This document shows, one piece after another, positions 6,979 through 15,955 of a stretch of 41,172 nucleotides of DNA (position 1 is its first letter; each line of letters begins with the position of its first letter). Under the pieces are notes generated by a model, which was given only the letters and a program-made list of their open reading frames with translations, was not told where the DNA came from and did no database searches. Origin of the DNA: Pseudomonas sp. MN1F (GTDB lineage Bacteria; Pseudomonadota; Gammaproteobacteria; Pseudomonadales; Pseudomonadaceae); contig NZ_VZII01000020.1 of the NCBI RefSeq assembly GCF_009391885.1, positions 1 through 41,172 of the forward strand. Reading direction: 5' to 3'. The translations under genes and the position numbers were made by a program.

Positions 6979-9463
6979 CCAGACTTCTCAGTTCTACGCC
7001 ATCCTCACCAATGTGGGCGCGGCGAAACAGGCCAATGCCGATGCCTTGGGCATTGCCTGGAAAATCACCCAGATGGGTGTCGGCGACGCCAACGGCAGCG
7101 ACCCCACCCCCAACGCCAGCCAGACCAGCCTGATCAACGAATGGCGCCGCGCGCCGTTGAACCAGCTGAAGGTGGATGACAAGAACAGCGCGATCATCAT
7201 TGCCGAGCAGGTCATTCCGGCGGATGTCGGCGGCAAGTGGATCCGCGAGATTGCGCTTTATGATGCCGATGGCGACATGGTCGCCGTGGCCAACTGTGCG
7301 CCGACCTATAAACCGTTGTTGAGCCAGGGCTCGGGGCGTACCCAGGTGGTGCGGATGAACCTGGTGGTGAGCAGTGCCAGTAATGTGCAGCTGAAGATTG
7401 ATCCGGCGGTGGTGCTGGCTACTCGGGAGTGGGTTACCGAAGAGTTGGCCAGGCAGGACTTCAAGCATTCTGTGCTGGTTGCTACTACGGCAAGTCTCTC
7501 ATTGACTGGTTTGCAGACGGTCGATGGTGTTTTGCTGACGGCCGGCGTGCGAGTCTTGGTAAAGAACCAGACTGCAGCAAAGGACAATGGGATCTATCAG
7601 GTTGCTGTGGGGGCATGGAATCGCAGTGGCGATGCCGATACCGATGCCAAAGTAACACCGGGGTTGTTGGTGTTGGTAGAAAAGGGTACTGCCAATGGCG
7701 ATAGTGCCTGGCAACTCACCACCGACGGGCCCATCACCTTGGGCGTTACCGCGCTGAGCTTCGCCATGGCTTTTGGGCGCACCGCAGTAGCTGCTGGAAC
7801 CTACCGCAGTGTGACTGTCGATACTTATGGACGAGTGGTCGCAGCAAGTAATCCTAATACTGTCGCCGGATATGGCTTGACCGATGTTTACACCAAGACC
7901 CAGATCGACCAATCGCTTTCTTTGAAAGCACCGCTAGCAAGTCCTGCACTGACCGGGCTTCCTACTGCACCAACAGCCAATCCCGGAACGAGTAACACGC
8001 AGCTGGCGAATACGGCATTTGTAATGACCGCTGTAGCCAACCTGATTGCGTCTGCTCCAGGCACACTCGATACCTTGAATGAGTTGGCTACCGCGTTAGG
8101 GAATGACCCGAATTTTGCGACCACCATGACGAATGAGCTGGCAACGAAAGCTGCATTGGCCAGTCCGTCGTTCACTGGTGACCCTAAAGCCCCAACGGCT
8201 GCAGCCACCGATAATGATACGTCCATTGCCACCACGGCGTTTGTCCGCTCGGCAATGGCTCTTTTCGGTATTGGCGCACCCTCTGCGGCTGTTACAAACA
8301 TTGATGACGTTGCCGCCAGCGGTTTTTATGTCGTTGGTGAGGGTACTGCCGGTACCAAGCCGAAGCATCCAGTTACAGGGCAAGTGCTTGTCTCAGGCCA
8401 GATCATGCACATTCACCGAGCGAGCACTGTTGCAGCGACCCAACTCTGGGACACGCTAACAAGTGGTGAGCCGTTGACGTTCATCCGAAGCCGGATCGGT
8501 AATACCACTCATTGGAGCAGCTGGGCGCAGTTATGGTCGAGCGGAAATACACCCAAGCAACTTTCGCCAACAGATATAAGCGATGGCGCAATGGCAGTGG
8601 TCGGCTCTTTCGGGCTTGGTAAGGGCTATTTGAGTACTGAGGCAAACCTCAATCAGTATGTCGTTCCCGGTAATTATCTGACGCCCATGATCGATTTGAC
8701 CAATCTTCCCAGAGGATGGTCGACGGCGGCTCGCTACAGTGTGGTGGTTGAAGGTTTTGGCGCATCAAACTACTTGGTGCAACGAATTACTGGAGGGTTG
8801 TCCACTGGTGCGACGCCCATTCATGCCATCCGCGTCATGCAGAACGCAAACGGCTGGACTGAATGGCAGATCATCAACACCAGTATCAACCTGCCATTTC
8901 GTAGCCAAGTGCGTTTCGGAACCGCTGGCGTCTATCAGTGGACAGTTCCTGACGGCGTACACAAAGTTGAAGTAGAGGTACGAGGTGGCGGCGCCAGCGG
9001 TGCATTTGGAGGCAGGGACTCCCCCGTCATCGGTCCAGGTGGAGGCGGTGGCGGCGGCATTAGCAAGCGCTTGTGCGCTGTGACGCCGGGTAGCGTTATC
9101 GCAATTACCGTCGGTGCCGGAGGCACTGCTGTTGTGGGCGAAAATGAAAGCGGAGTCGGCGGTGGATCCTCGTCGTTTGGCGCGTTCTGTTCCGCCACTG
9201 GTGGAACAGCCGGAGGAATGAACGTTGGCGCACCGGGTGGGCAAGGGGTAGGTGGTGACTTCAATGCCTCGCTGGGCTCGGGTTTTCCTCCTGTACGAAG
9301 TTCGGGAGGAAGCTCGAATTGGGGCGGCCAAGGAGGCGGCGGTGAAAGCATATTTGCTGCCTACGATATCTCAATTCTCAGCCAGCCTGGCATGGGCGGT
9401 GGAGGCAGAACTGTAACTCGCTCTCAGGCAGGTGCTGCGGGCTGTGTATTCATTACGTATTGA
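6971..9463 (+). CDS. H: Tail fibre (receptor-binding protein), P2 gpH-type with glycine-rich tip
   Basis: 830 aa. The N-terminal about 155 residues are the conserved baseplate-attachment domain of tail-collar fibres (starts VDQTSQFYAILTNVG). Residues about 160-275 match the repeated P2-fibre shaft module (SLTGLQTVDGV, LVKNQTAAKDNGIY). Two copies of a phage tail repeat (LASPALTGLPTAPTA, LASPSFTGDPKAPTA) follow. The tip from about residue 645 is very Gly-rich and ends in GCVFITY, as in adhesins whose specificity lies in loops on polyglycine-II helices. From about 7430 on, codons are visibly more AT-rich than in the flanking structural genes, so the distal fibre was probably acquired by recombination. 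The fibre sets the target range of the tailocin. Confidence 0.9.
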   Translation: MVDQTSQFYAILTNVGAAKQANADALGIAWKITQMGVGDANGSDPTPNASQTSLINEWRRAPLNQLKVDDKNSAIIIAEQVIPADVGGKWIREIALYDADGDMVAVANCAPTYKPLLSQGSGRTQVVRMNLVVSSASNVQLKIDPAVVLATREWVTEELARQDFKHSVLVATTASLSLTGLQTVDGVLLTAGVRVLVKNQTAAKDNGIYQVAVGAWNRSGDADTDAKVTPGLLVLVEKGTANGDSAWQLTTDGPITLGVTALSFAMAFGRTAVAAGTYRSVTVDTYGRVVAASNPNTVAGYGLTDVYTKTQIDQSLSLKAPLASPALTGLPTAPTANPGTSNTQLANTAFVMTAVANLIASAPGTLDTLNELATALGNDPNFATTMTNELATKAALASPSFTGDPKAPTAAATDNDTSIATTAFVRSAMALFGIGAPSAAVTNIDDVAASGFYVVGEGTAGTKPKHPVTGQVLVSGQIMHIHRASTVAATQLWDTLTSGEPLTFIRSRIGNTTHWSSWAQLWSSGNTPKQLSPTDISDGAMAVVGSFGLGKGYLSTEANLNQYVVPGNYLTPMIDLTNLPRGWSTAARYSVVVEGFGASNYLVQRITGGLSTGATPIHAIRVMQNANGWTEWQIINTSINLPFRSQVRFGTAGVYQWTVPDGVHKVEVEVRGGGASGAFGGRDSPVIGPGGGGGGGISKRLCAVTPGSVIAITVGAGGTAVVGENESGVGGGSSSFGAFCSATGGTAGGMNVGAPGGQGVGGDFNASLGSGFPPVRSSGGSSNWGGQGGGGESIFAAYDISILSQPGMGGGGRTVTRSQAGAAGCVFITY

Positions 9464-9472
9464 GGTGCAAAC

Positions 9473-9868
9473 ATGTGGGCATTAGTACAAAACGAGGTTG
9501 TGCTAGAAGTAACCGAAATTGACCCCGAAGGCCGATATCACCCTGACTTCAAATGGCGTTCGTGCCCTACGCAGGTAAAACCGGGTTGGCGTTTCGCGAA
9601 TGCACTATTCACGGAGCAGGTCGAGTCAACTGATGACAAAGCGACAGTTGAGCGCAGTTGGCGAGACGGGGAACTGACACTTAACCAATGGCTGCGAGAT
9701 CGTCATCGAGACGAGCAGGATCTGGGGCGGCCGACCACCTTAGGCGATGTGCAGTTTCTCGAACTTCTGAACTATCTCCAGCAGTTACGTGACTGGCCTA
9801 AAGACGAGCGCTTTCCTGATCGGCATGCTCGACCGAAGCCGCCTGACTGGATCGATTTGTATATTTGA
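9473..9868 (+). CDS. Tail fibre assembly chaperone
   Basis: 131 aa, directly after the fibre gene with similarly AT-rich codons. The N-terminus MWALVQNEVVLEVTEIDPEGRY and the Trp-containing C-terminus are typical of fibre chaperones, which fold or trimerise the cognate fibre and are exchanged with it. It belongs to a different lineage from P2 gpG by appearance. No enzymatic motif is seen. Confidence 0.75.
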   Translation: MWALVQNEVVLEVTEIDPEGRYHPDFKWRSCPTQVKPGWRFANALFTEQVESTDDKATVERSWRDGELTLNQWLRDRHRDEQDLGRPTTLGDVQFLELLNYLQQLRDWPKDERFPDRHARPKPPDWIDLYI

Positions 9869-9916
9869 AAACGCCCCGTACAGACGTGGCGTCTTGTTTT
9901 CTTTCAATACCCTTCC

Positions 9917-9942
9917 AGGCCCTGCACCCGCAGGGCCTTTTC
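9917..9942 (+). terminator. Terminator-like hairpin before the sheath gene
   Basis: AGGCCCTGC / GCAGGGCCT with a 4-nt loop is followed by TTTC. It lies between the fibre chaperone and the sheath gene, inside the predicted late transcription unit. A new promoter for FI is possible but none is obvious between 9943 and 9967. Confidence 0.7.
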
Positions 9943-9967
9943 ATACCTGAACCTGGAGTAAACCTAC

Positions 9968-11134
9968 ATGAGTGGATTCTTCCACGGCGTCACCGTGACC
10001 AACGTAGACACCGGCGCCCGCAGCATCGCACTACCTTCTTCCTCGATCATCGGCCTGGTCGACACCTTCACCGAAGGTGCTGGTGTCACGGCCAAGGCCA
10101 ACGACCTGGTGCTGATCACCAGCGAACGTGAAGCCGTCGCCGCCTTTGGCGAAAACGCCGCCATCACCAAGGCCTGCCGCGCCATCTACACCCGCGCCAA
10201 GGCGGTCATCGTCGCCTGCGGTGTAGCCAAGCTCGAAGATGCCGCCGAGCAAACCGCCGCGATCATCGGCAGCGTTCAGGCCGATGGCAAACGCACCGGC
10301 CTGCAGGCGCTGCTCGACGGCAAGAGCCGTTTCAATGCCCAACCGCGGCTGCTGGCTGCACCACGTCACAGCGCCATCCAAGCAGTGGGTACCGCGCTGG
10401 TTGCCCTGGCCGACAAGCTCCGCGGCATCGCCATCATCGACGGCCCCAACACCACCGACGAGGCAGCCCTGGACTACGCCAAGAACTTCGGTGCCAAGCG
10501 CGCCTTCCTGGTTGACCCAGGCGTGCAGTACTTCGACAACGGCGAGGAAGCCACCGTCGACGCGCCAGGCTCGGCCTGGGTCGCCGGCCTGTTTGCCTGG
10601 ACCGACAGCGAATACGGCTTCTGGGCCTCGCCGTCGAACAAGGAGTTCGTCGGCATCACCGGCACCGTCCGCCCGGTGGAGTTCCTCGATGGCGACGACA
10701 GCTGCCGCGCCAACCTGCTGAACAACGCCAACATTGCCACCATCATCCGCGACGACGGCTTCCGCCTGTGGGGTAACCGCACCCTGTCCAGTGACCCGAA
10801 ATGGGCCTTCGTCACCCGTGTGCGGACCATGGACATCGTCATGGACGCGATCCTCTACGGCCACAAGTGGGCCGTCGACCGCGCCATCACCGCCACCTAC
10901 GTCAAAGACGTCACCGAAGGCCTGCAAGCCTTCATGCGCGACCTGAAGAACCAGGGCGCAATCATCAACTTCGAGGTCTTCGCCGACCCGGAGCTGAACA
11001 CGGCCAGCCAGCTCGAGCAGGGCAAGGTGTACTGGAACATCCGCTTCACCGACGTGCCGCCTGCCGAAAACCCCAATTTCCGCGTTGAAGTCACTAACCA
11101 GTGGCTGACCGAAGTCCTCGATTCCGCCGCTTAA
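9968..11134 (+). CDS. FI: Contractile tail sheath protein, P2 FI-like
   Basis: 388 aa, close to P2 FI (396 aa) and pyocin R2 sheath (386 aa). The N-terminus MSGFFHGVTVTNVDTGARSI is characteristic. The C-terminal domain with ENPNFRVEVTNQWLTEVLD forms the inter-ring mesh. Codon choice is strongly biased to C-ending codons, unlike the preceding fibre genes, as expected for a highly expressed structural protein. Confidence 0.95.
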   Translation: MSGFFHGVTVTNVDTGARSIALPSSSIIGLVDTFTEGAGVTAKANDLVLITSEREAVAAFGENAAITKACRAIYTRAKAVIVACGVAKLEDAAEQTAAIIGSVQADGKRTGLQALLDGKSRFNAQPRLLAAPRHSAIQAVGTALVALADKLRGIAIIDGPNTTDEAALDYAKNFGAKRAFLVDPGVQYFDNGEEATVDAPGSAWVAGLFAWTDSEYGFWASPSNKEFVGITGTVRPVEFLDGDDSCRANLLNNANIATIIRDDGFRLWGNRTLSSDPKWAFVTRVRTMDIVMDAILYGHKWAVDRAITATYVKDVTEGLQAFMRDLKNQGAIINFEVFADPELNTASQLEQGKVYWNIRFTDVPPAENPNFRVEVTNQWLTEVLDSAA

Positions 11135-11147
11135 GGAGCGCATCCAC

Positions 11148-11657
11148 ATGGCAATGATTCCCGAAACCCTGGCCAACCTGAACCTGTTCGTCGATGGCGT
11201 CAGCTTCCAGGGCGATGTACCCAGCCTGACCCTGCCCAAACTCACCCTGAAGATGGAAGAACACCGCCCCGGCGGCATGGACATGCCGGTCGAGATGGAC
11301 CTGGGCATGGAGAAACAGGAGGCCGCGTTCACCACCACTGGCGTGCGCCGTGAAGCACTGAAATTCTTCGGCCTGGCCGATGGCAGCGGCTTCAACGGTA
11401 CTTTCCGCGGCGCCTTCAAGGGCCTGAAGGGCAAGATCAACCCGGTGGTGGTCACCCTGCGTGGCACCCTGAAGGAAATCGACATGGGCGACTGGAAGTC
11501 CGGCGACAAGGCCGAGATCAAGCACAGTGTCGGCCTGACCTACTACAAGCTCGAAGTCGATGGCCGCCTGATCTACGAGATCGACGCGCTGGGCATGAAG
11601 CGCGTGATCGATGGCGTCGACCAGCTGGCCGCCCAGCGCGCTGCGCTCGGCCTGTAA
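11148..11657 (+). CDS. FII: Tail tube protein, P2 FII-like
   Basis: 169 aa, matching P2 FII (172 aa) and R2 tube (168 aa). Begins AMIPETLANLNLFVDGVSFQGDV and carries the usual EEHRPGGMDMPVEMDLGME stretch at about residues 39-57. It polymerises into the rigid inner tube that is driven into the target cell. GGAGCG upstream provides the ribosome site. Confidence 0.95.
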   Translation: MAMIPETLANLNLFVDGVSFQGDVPSLTLPKLTLKMEEHRPGGMDMPVEMDLGMEKQEAAFTTTGVRREALKFFGLADGSGFNGTFRGAFKGLKGKINPVVVTLRGTLKEIDMGDWKSGDKAEIKHSVGLTYYKLEVDGRLIYEIDALGMKRVIDGVDQLAAQRAALGL

Positions 11658-11667
11658 GGAGGCGACC

Positions 11668-11970
11668 ATGGCTCAAGCGAAAAAGCAGCCGCAATGGCTG
11701 ACCCTCAGTGCCGACCGCGTCACCGTGCGCTTGTCGCGCCCCTGCGAAGCCAACGGCGTGCAGGTCGACAGCCTGACGCTGCGGGCACCGACTGTGCGCG
11801 ATATCCGCAATGCCCAGGCCGGTGGTGCCGCTGATGACGAGCAGCGTGAGCTGAACCTGTTCGCGTCGCTGGCCGAGGTTGGTATCAAGGACCTCGAAGG
11901 CCTTGCCCTGAAGGATTATGGCCGCCTGCAAAGCGGCTATTTTCGCCTGGTGCAGGACGACGAACTTTGA
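11668..11970 (+). CDS. E: Tail assembly chaperone E (short form)
   Basis: 100 aa from ATG 11668 with AAGGAGG upstream. It stands between tube and tape measure, the universal position of the G/GT-type tail chaperone that coats the tape measure during tube assembly. P2 E is 91 aa. Contains TLRAPTVRDIRNAQAGG. The frame ends in CTT TGA C, a shift site described separately. Confidence 0.85.
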   Translation: MAQAKKQPQWLTLSADRVTVRLSRPCEANGVQVDSLTLRAPTVRDIRNAQAGGAADDEQRELNLFASLAEVGIKDLEGLALKDYGRLQSGYFRLVQDDEL

Positions 11971-12082
11971 CCCGGCCCGGCAGAAGGCCGCAGCCAAGCG
12001 GCTGGCCAAGGAGCTGAACTTTTCCGCGAGCGAAATCATGACCATGTCGTACGGCGACTTGGTCTGGTGGCTCGCACCGTGA
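11668..12082 (+). CDS. Tail assembly chaperone E-E' fusion by predicted +1 frameshift
   Basis: After the E frame stops at 11968-11970, the +1 frame is open to TGA at 12080-12082 and encodes DPARQKAAAKRLAKELNFSA and on to YGDLVWWLAP, a typical E' tail. Joining at CTT (11965-11967) with a +1 slip to TTT gives 100 + 37 = 137 aa, near the P2 E+E' product (142 aa). A separate start at ATG 11918 is an alternative, but it would give an unrelated short N-terminus. The long form is needed for tape-measure binding in related phages. Confidence 0.7.
11965..11971 (+). promoter_or_regulatory. RF2-type +1 frameshift heptamer CTTTGAC
   Basis: CTT TGA C is identical to the shift site in prfB. A slow UGA in the A site and weak CUU pairing allow a slip to UUU, then GAC is read. 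An SD-like AGGA lies 7 nt before CTT, farther than the optimal 3 nt seen in prfB. Confidence 0.65.
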
Positions 12083-12095
12083 CAAGGAGGAACCT

Positions 12096-13853
12096 ATGGC
12101 GAACACACAGGTGTTCACCCTCGGGCTCGGCGTCACCGTCATCAACCCCTTGGGCCTTGCCATCGAGCAGTTGCGCCGGGATGTCGAACGCCTGCGCAGG
12201 CAGGCCGACGGCACCCGGCTGGGCCGGCTTATCGGCGAGGTGATCCGCCTGGGGTTGGAGCTCGGCAAGGTACGCCAGGTCGAACGCCAGCTGGCGTTGG
12301 ACCAGGAGCAGCAACACGAAGACCAGATCGCCCGGTTGGGGGATGAGGCAGAGGCTGTCGAGCGTTTGCGTCAGCACTACTTGATGCTGGATCAGGTCAT
12401 CAAGGGGCTGGCGCGGCTCAAGCCACTGCCTGGCCAGATGACGGTCAATGTTTTCCAGCAATTGCATGCAGTCGTGCAAGGGCAAGGAGTAGCCGCATCG
12501 CGCAAGGTGCAAGCACCTTCGCAGGCGCCAAAGGCGGATGCCGATGACTCCTCGTATGTTTCTGCCAAAGGCATTGCGGCTGCCGCTGCAGGCCTCGGCA
12601 CTCTGGGGCTTGGGGTCAAGTCTGTTCGTGCCTACCACCAACAGTCGCCGGAAAGAAAACGAGCGATACGCGAGCGTGGCTTGAAGGAGTGGCGGGAGAA
12701 CCGTGCCGAGACATTGGGCAAGTTCGCCCAGGCCGTGATCGCTGCCGAAGACGGTGAAGATTTGGCGCGTGCTAGCGGCGCTGCGATCGGCGACGTCGGT
12801 GGCCGCATGCTGGGCTCGATGGGCGCGATGCTTTTCAAAGGCAAAAGCAAGGCGATGGGCAAAGCTATCGGCGCCGGCAAAAAACCAGGGAACACAAGTA
12901 AAAAATGGAACCAGTCAAAGAACCAGCGCAAAGCTCAAGCCACCTCGCGGCATGAAGCGCAGAAGAAGCAGGCGGCGCAAAAGGAAGAAGAGAAAAAGCA
13001 GGACGAGGCCAGGCAAGAGCGTTGGGCAAAAACGGGTGGTGTGATTGGCGAGGCTGCGGGAGAAAGGGCCGGCGGTAAGTTGTTCAATTGGTTCACTGAG
13101 GACAAGGAGCCCCCGTCAGAAGACGTTGAAGTTTCTCCACCGGCCGAGGGCCAGTCCGAATCCTTGATTGTGTCTGCCTTGTCTTTGAACGGAGCAGGCA
13201 AGCTGCCACCAACGGTTGGAAAGCTATACGACCGTGTCCCGGTGGCTGCGGTGCTGGACACTTCGTTGCAGGTGGTCGACACCTACCAGGGTGATGGCAC
13301 GTCCGCACAGAAGCTGGAGGGTTATGGCCAGGCTGTCGGTGGGCTCGGCGGCAGCTTGGCAGGCTCTTCGGTGGGCGGGATGGGGGGGGCTGCCCTTGGT
13401 AGCGTGATTGGCTCGATGGTGCTCCCGGGTATAGGGACCGTGGTTGGTGCCGCAGTGGGCGGGTTGCTGGGGCGCTTTGGTGGTGGTGTGCTGGGCGGTA
13501 CTGCGGGTGAACTCGCCGGTGGCTGGCTTGGTAAAAGCGCGGTATCTGTCATTGGTGGCGATATGCCTGCAGCAAGCTCGGACGCTGACAGCTCGTCCGT
13601 CCGGGCAACCCGTCCTGCGCGGAGCGCAGGTGCTGCCGCGCCACCTGCGTCCTCGGCACAACAACCGCAGGCTGCGGCGCCGCCCACCATCAACCAGCAA
13701 TTCACCTTCACCGCCAACATGCCGGTGACCTTCAACAACAGCTTCGACGACCCGACCACCCTGCAACAACTGGAAGCCATCGCCCGCCGCGTGCTTGACG
13801 ACTTGATGCGCCAGGCGCGTTCGGTGCAGATGGCCGATCAACCACAGCCATGA
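12096..13853 (+). CDS. T: Tail tape measure protein, P2 gpT-like
   Basis: 585 aa, preceded by a strong AAGGAGG. The N-terminal third is helical and rich in Arg/Gln/Glu. A Lys/Gln/Glu-rich coiled region lies at about residues 265-310. A long Gly/Ala hydrophobic stretch (about 408-478, GGLGGSLAGSSVGGMGG and further) resembles the membrane-active part of tape measures. At about 0.15 nm per residue, 585 aa predicts a tube near 88 nm, shorter than the P2 tail (815 aa). This length estimate is inference. Confidence 0.85.
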   Translation: MANTQVFTLGLGVTVINPLGLAIEQLRRDVERLRRQADGTRLGRLIGEVIRLGLELGKVRQVERQLALDQEQQHEDQIARLGDEAEAVERLRQHYLMLDQVIKGLARLKPLPGQMTVNVFQQLHAVVQGQGVAASRKVQAPSQAPKADADDSSYVSAKGIAAAAAGLGTLGLGVKSVRAYHQQSPERKRAIRERGLKEWRENRAETLGKFAQAVIAAEDGEDLARASGAAIGDVGGRMLGSMGAMLFKGKSKAMGKAIGAGKKPGNTSKKWNQSKNQRKAQATSRHEAQKKQAAQKEEEKKQDEARQERWAKTGGVIGEAAGERAGGKLFNWFTEDKEPPSEDVEVSPPAEGQSESLIVSALSLNGAGKLPPTVGKLYDRVPVAAVLDTSLQVVDTYQGDGTSAQKLEGYGQAVGGLGGSLAGSSVGGMGGAALGSVIGSMVLPGIGTVVGAAVGGLLGRFGGGVLGGTAGELAGGWLGKSAVSVIGGDMPAASSDADSSSVRATRPARSAGAAAPPASSAQQPQAAAPPTINQQFTFTANMPVTFNNSFDDPTTLQQLEAIARRVLDDLMRQARSVQMADQPQP

Positions 13854-13862
13854 GGAGGACCC

Positions 13863-14708
13863 ATGACCTACCTGGAACAGTTGCAAGGCGGCCTGCATGC
13901 ACTGGTCAAGGCGGGCGAGGAGGGGCGTCGGCGTGCCGACGCCATGCTCGACCCGATGAACCAGGCGGTTGGCCATGCCAAGGAGGCGGCCAGCGAACTC
14001 GAAGCCCTGCCATGGATCGGCCCGGAAATCGGCAGGCGCCTGCAACGCACGATGCGCGCCATTGATTCGGCCAAGCAGCGCGTCGACAAGGTGATTGCCA
14101 AGTATGACCAGACCCTCGATGTAGTGCGCAAGGTGCGTGACCGCGTCGACGCCTTCGCCGAACACCTGGGCAAAGCTGGAGCGGCCATTCGGCGGGTGAT
14201 CGGCGATGTGCGCTCGGTCGCCAACGGTGTGCTCTCGACCTTTGGCTTTGCGCCGCAGGTTACCCCGGCGGCAGAAGCGATCAAGCCGTTCCCGCACCTG
14301 CTGGTACTGCAGCCGCTCAAGGCCAACGCTGCGCCGTACTACTTCAACCTCGATACCGCCGCCTTCGACCAGCTGCGCCGGCAAACGCGGTTTCGCTGGG
14401 CCGGGCAAGAGCGCTTGAGCCGCGAAAACGCCCAACAGGCGGTGAGCCTGGGCGAAGAAAGCATCAGCATTCGTGGTGCGATCTTCCCTGGCTTCAAGGG
14501 CGGATTGGGCCAGTTGCAGGCGCTGCGCGGCATCGGTCGCCAGCTGCTGCCGCTGTCGCTGACCACAGGTTACGGTGAAGTGCTCGGCACCTGGTGCCTG
14601 ACCAGCATCGAGGAAGAGCAGGGCGCCTTGCTGGCCGGCGGCATTCCCCGCAAACAAGGTTTCTCACTGGAGTTCGTCAGCTATGGACAAGACCTGCAAA
14701 ACGTCTGA
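13863..14708 (+). CDS. U: Tail protein U with N-terminal helical extension
   Basis: 281 aa. The C-terminal half, from about residue 145 (LLVLQPLKANAAPYYFNL) to the end (RKQGFSLEFVSYG), matches the P2 gpU family, which is normally about 120-160 aa. The first about 135 residues form an added alpha-helical region (AKEAASELEALPWIGPEIG and heptad-like Val/Ala repeats). gpU acts at the tail tip and hub. GAGGA precedes the start. Confidence 0.85.
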   Translation: MTYLEQLQGGLHALVKAGEEGRRRADAMLDPMNQAVGHAKEAASELEALPWIGPEIGRRLQRTMRAIDSAKQRVDKVIAKYDQTLDVVRKVRDRVDAFAEHLGKAGAAIRRVIGDVRSVANGVLSTFGFAPQVTPAAEAIKPFPHLLVLQPLKANAAPYYFNLDTAAFDQLRRQTRFRWAGQERLSRENAQQAVSLGEESISIRGAIFPGFKGGLGQLQALRGIGRQLLPLSLTTGYGEVLGTWCLTSIEEEQGALLAGGIPRKQGFSLEFVSYGQDLQNV

Positions 14709-14889
14709 GGGCGATGTGCTCGATACCCTCTGTCACCACTATTACGGGCACCTCGACGGCAGCGTCGAGGCAGTGTTGCAAGCCAACCAGGGGCTGGCCG
14801 ACGAGGCCCAGCCGTTTCGCAGCGGTGTGACGCTCCGCTTGCCGACGCTGGCGCTGGACTCGGCCAACGCCGTGCAGTTGTGGGACTGA
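14683..14889 (+). CDS. X: Tail protein X (LysM-like)
   Basis: 68 aa, overlapping the end of U by 26 nt. TSEGDVLDTLCHHYYG, EAVLQANQGLAD and RSGVTLRLP form the short LysM-like fold of phage tail X proteins. It is thought to attach the tail hub. Length equals P2 gpX (67 aa). Confidence 0.9.
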   Translation: MDKTCKTSEGDVLDTLCHHYYGHLDGSVEAVLQANQGLADEAQPFRSGVTLRLPTLALDSANAVQLWD

Positions 14890-14893
14890 TGCC

Positions 14894-15928
14894 ATGCAAC
14901 CCGTATTTCGCATCCAGGCCGATGGCAAGGACATTACTGCGCTGATCAATGACCGCCTGTTGCTGCTGCGCACCACCGACAAACCAGGCATGGAGTCGGA
15001 TGATTTCGAGCTGCGCATTGACGCCCGTGACGGCGTTGTGGCGTTGCCGGCGCGCGGTGCGCTGATCGAGGTGCATCTGGGATACGCCGGCCAGCCGCTG
15101 ACCCGGCTGGGGCGTTATACCGTCGATGAGGTCGAACTGTCCGGCCCGCCCGATACCTTGGTAATTCGCGGCAAGGCCAGTGACCTGCGCGGCAGTGGCA
15201 GGACCATTCGCAGTGGCAGCTGGGAGGCTGTGCCGCTGCAGCGCATCGTCGCCGAAATCGGCGCGCGTAATGGCTGGCAGATGGTCTGCCCGGTGCTTGT
15301 GCAGGTGCCGCGGGTCGATCAGTACAACGAATCGGATTTCAATTTCATCACGCGCCTGGCCCGCCAGTACGACTGCACCGCCAAGCTCGCCGATGGGCAA
15401 TTGCTGGTGCTGCCGCGCCAGGCCGGGCAGAGCGCCAGCGGCAAACCCCTGGGCATGGTCGGCATCGCCCGCAACGAGGTCAGCCAGTGGCATTTCCGGC
15501 TGGATGACAAAGCGGCGCGCAAAGCCGTGCGCACCCGTTATCAAGACGTTGCCGGTGGTGAGTCGAAGACCGTCGAGTGGGTCAACGCTGAGGCTGTTGA
15601 CGGCCAGCGGCCGGTGCATACCGACCGTCACCTCTACCCCAACCGCGCTGCCGCCGAGCAGGCGGCCAAGGCGCGTCTGGCCAGTTTCAACCGCGATACT
15701 GCCCAGGTGCGCCTGGACCTGCCGGGGCGTACCGATCTGTTCGCCGAGCGCAGCATCCACCTGCAGGGCTTTGTCGATGGCCTCGACGGGCAATACCAGA
15801 TCGATTCGGTGGAACAGGTGTTCACCGCCTCGGGCTGGCGCACCACGGTGCAGGGCAATGGCGGCAAGGCGGGCAAGGTACAGGCCAAGGGGGCAGCGCC
15901 CCGTCGACAGGCCGCGATCAAGGCTTGA
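14894..15928 (+). CDS. D: Baseplate hub protein, P2 gpD-like
   Basis: 344 aa. It has the order of a T4 gp27/gpD hub protein: an N-terminal barrel (FRIQADGKDITALINDRLL), then QYNESDFNFITRLARQYDC at about residues 144-162, then the second domain with NRAAAEQAAKARLASFNR. It holds the spike to the tube. Length is near P2 D (387 aa). In P2-like tailocins it closes the structural genes before lysis. Confidence 0.93.
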   Translation: MQPVFRIQADGKDITALINDRLLLLRTTDKPGMESDDFELRIDARDGVVALPARGALIEVHLGYAGQPLTRLGRYTVDEVELSGPPDTLVIRGKASDLRGSGRTIRSGSWEAVPLQRIVAEIGARNGWQMVCPVLVQVPRVDQYNESDFNFITRLARQYDCTAKLADGQLLVLPRQAGQSASGKPLGMVGIARNEVSQWHFRLDDKAARKAVRTRYQDVAGGESKTVEWVNAEAVDGQRPVHTDRHLYPNRAAAEQAAKARLASFNRDTAQVRLDLPGRTDLFAERSIHLQGFVDGLDGQYQIDSVEQVFTASGWRTTVQGNGGKAGKVQAKGAAPRRQAAIKA

Positions 15929-15955
15929 AGGACGATACAGGGAAGGAGTGCAGAC

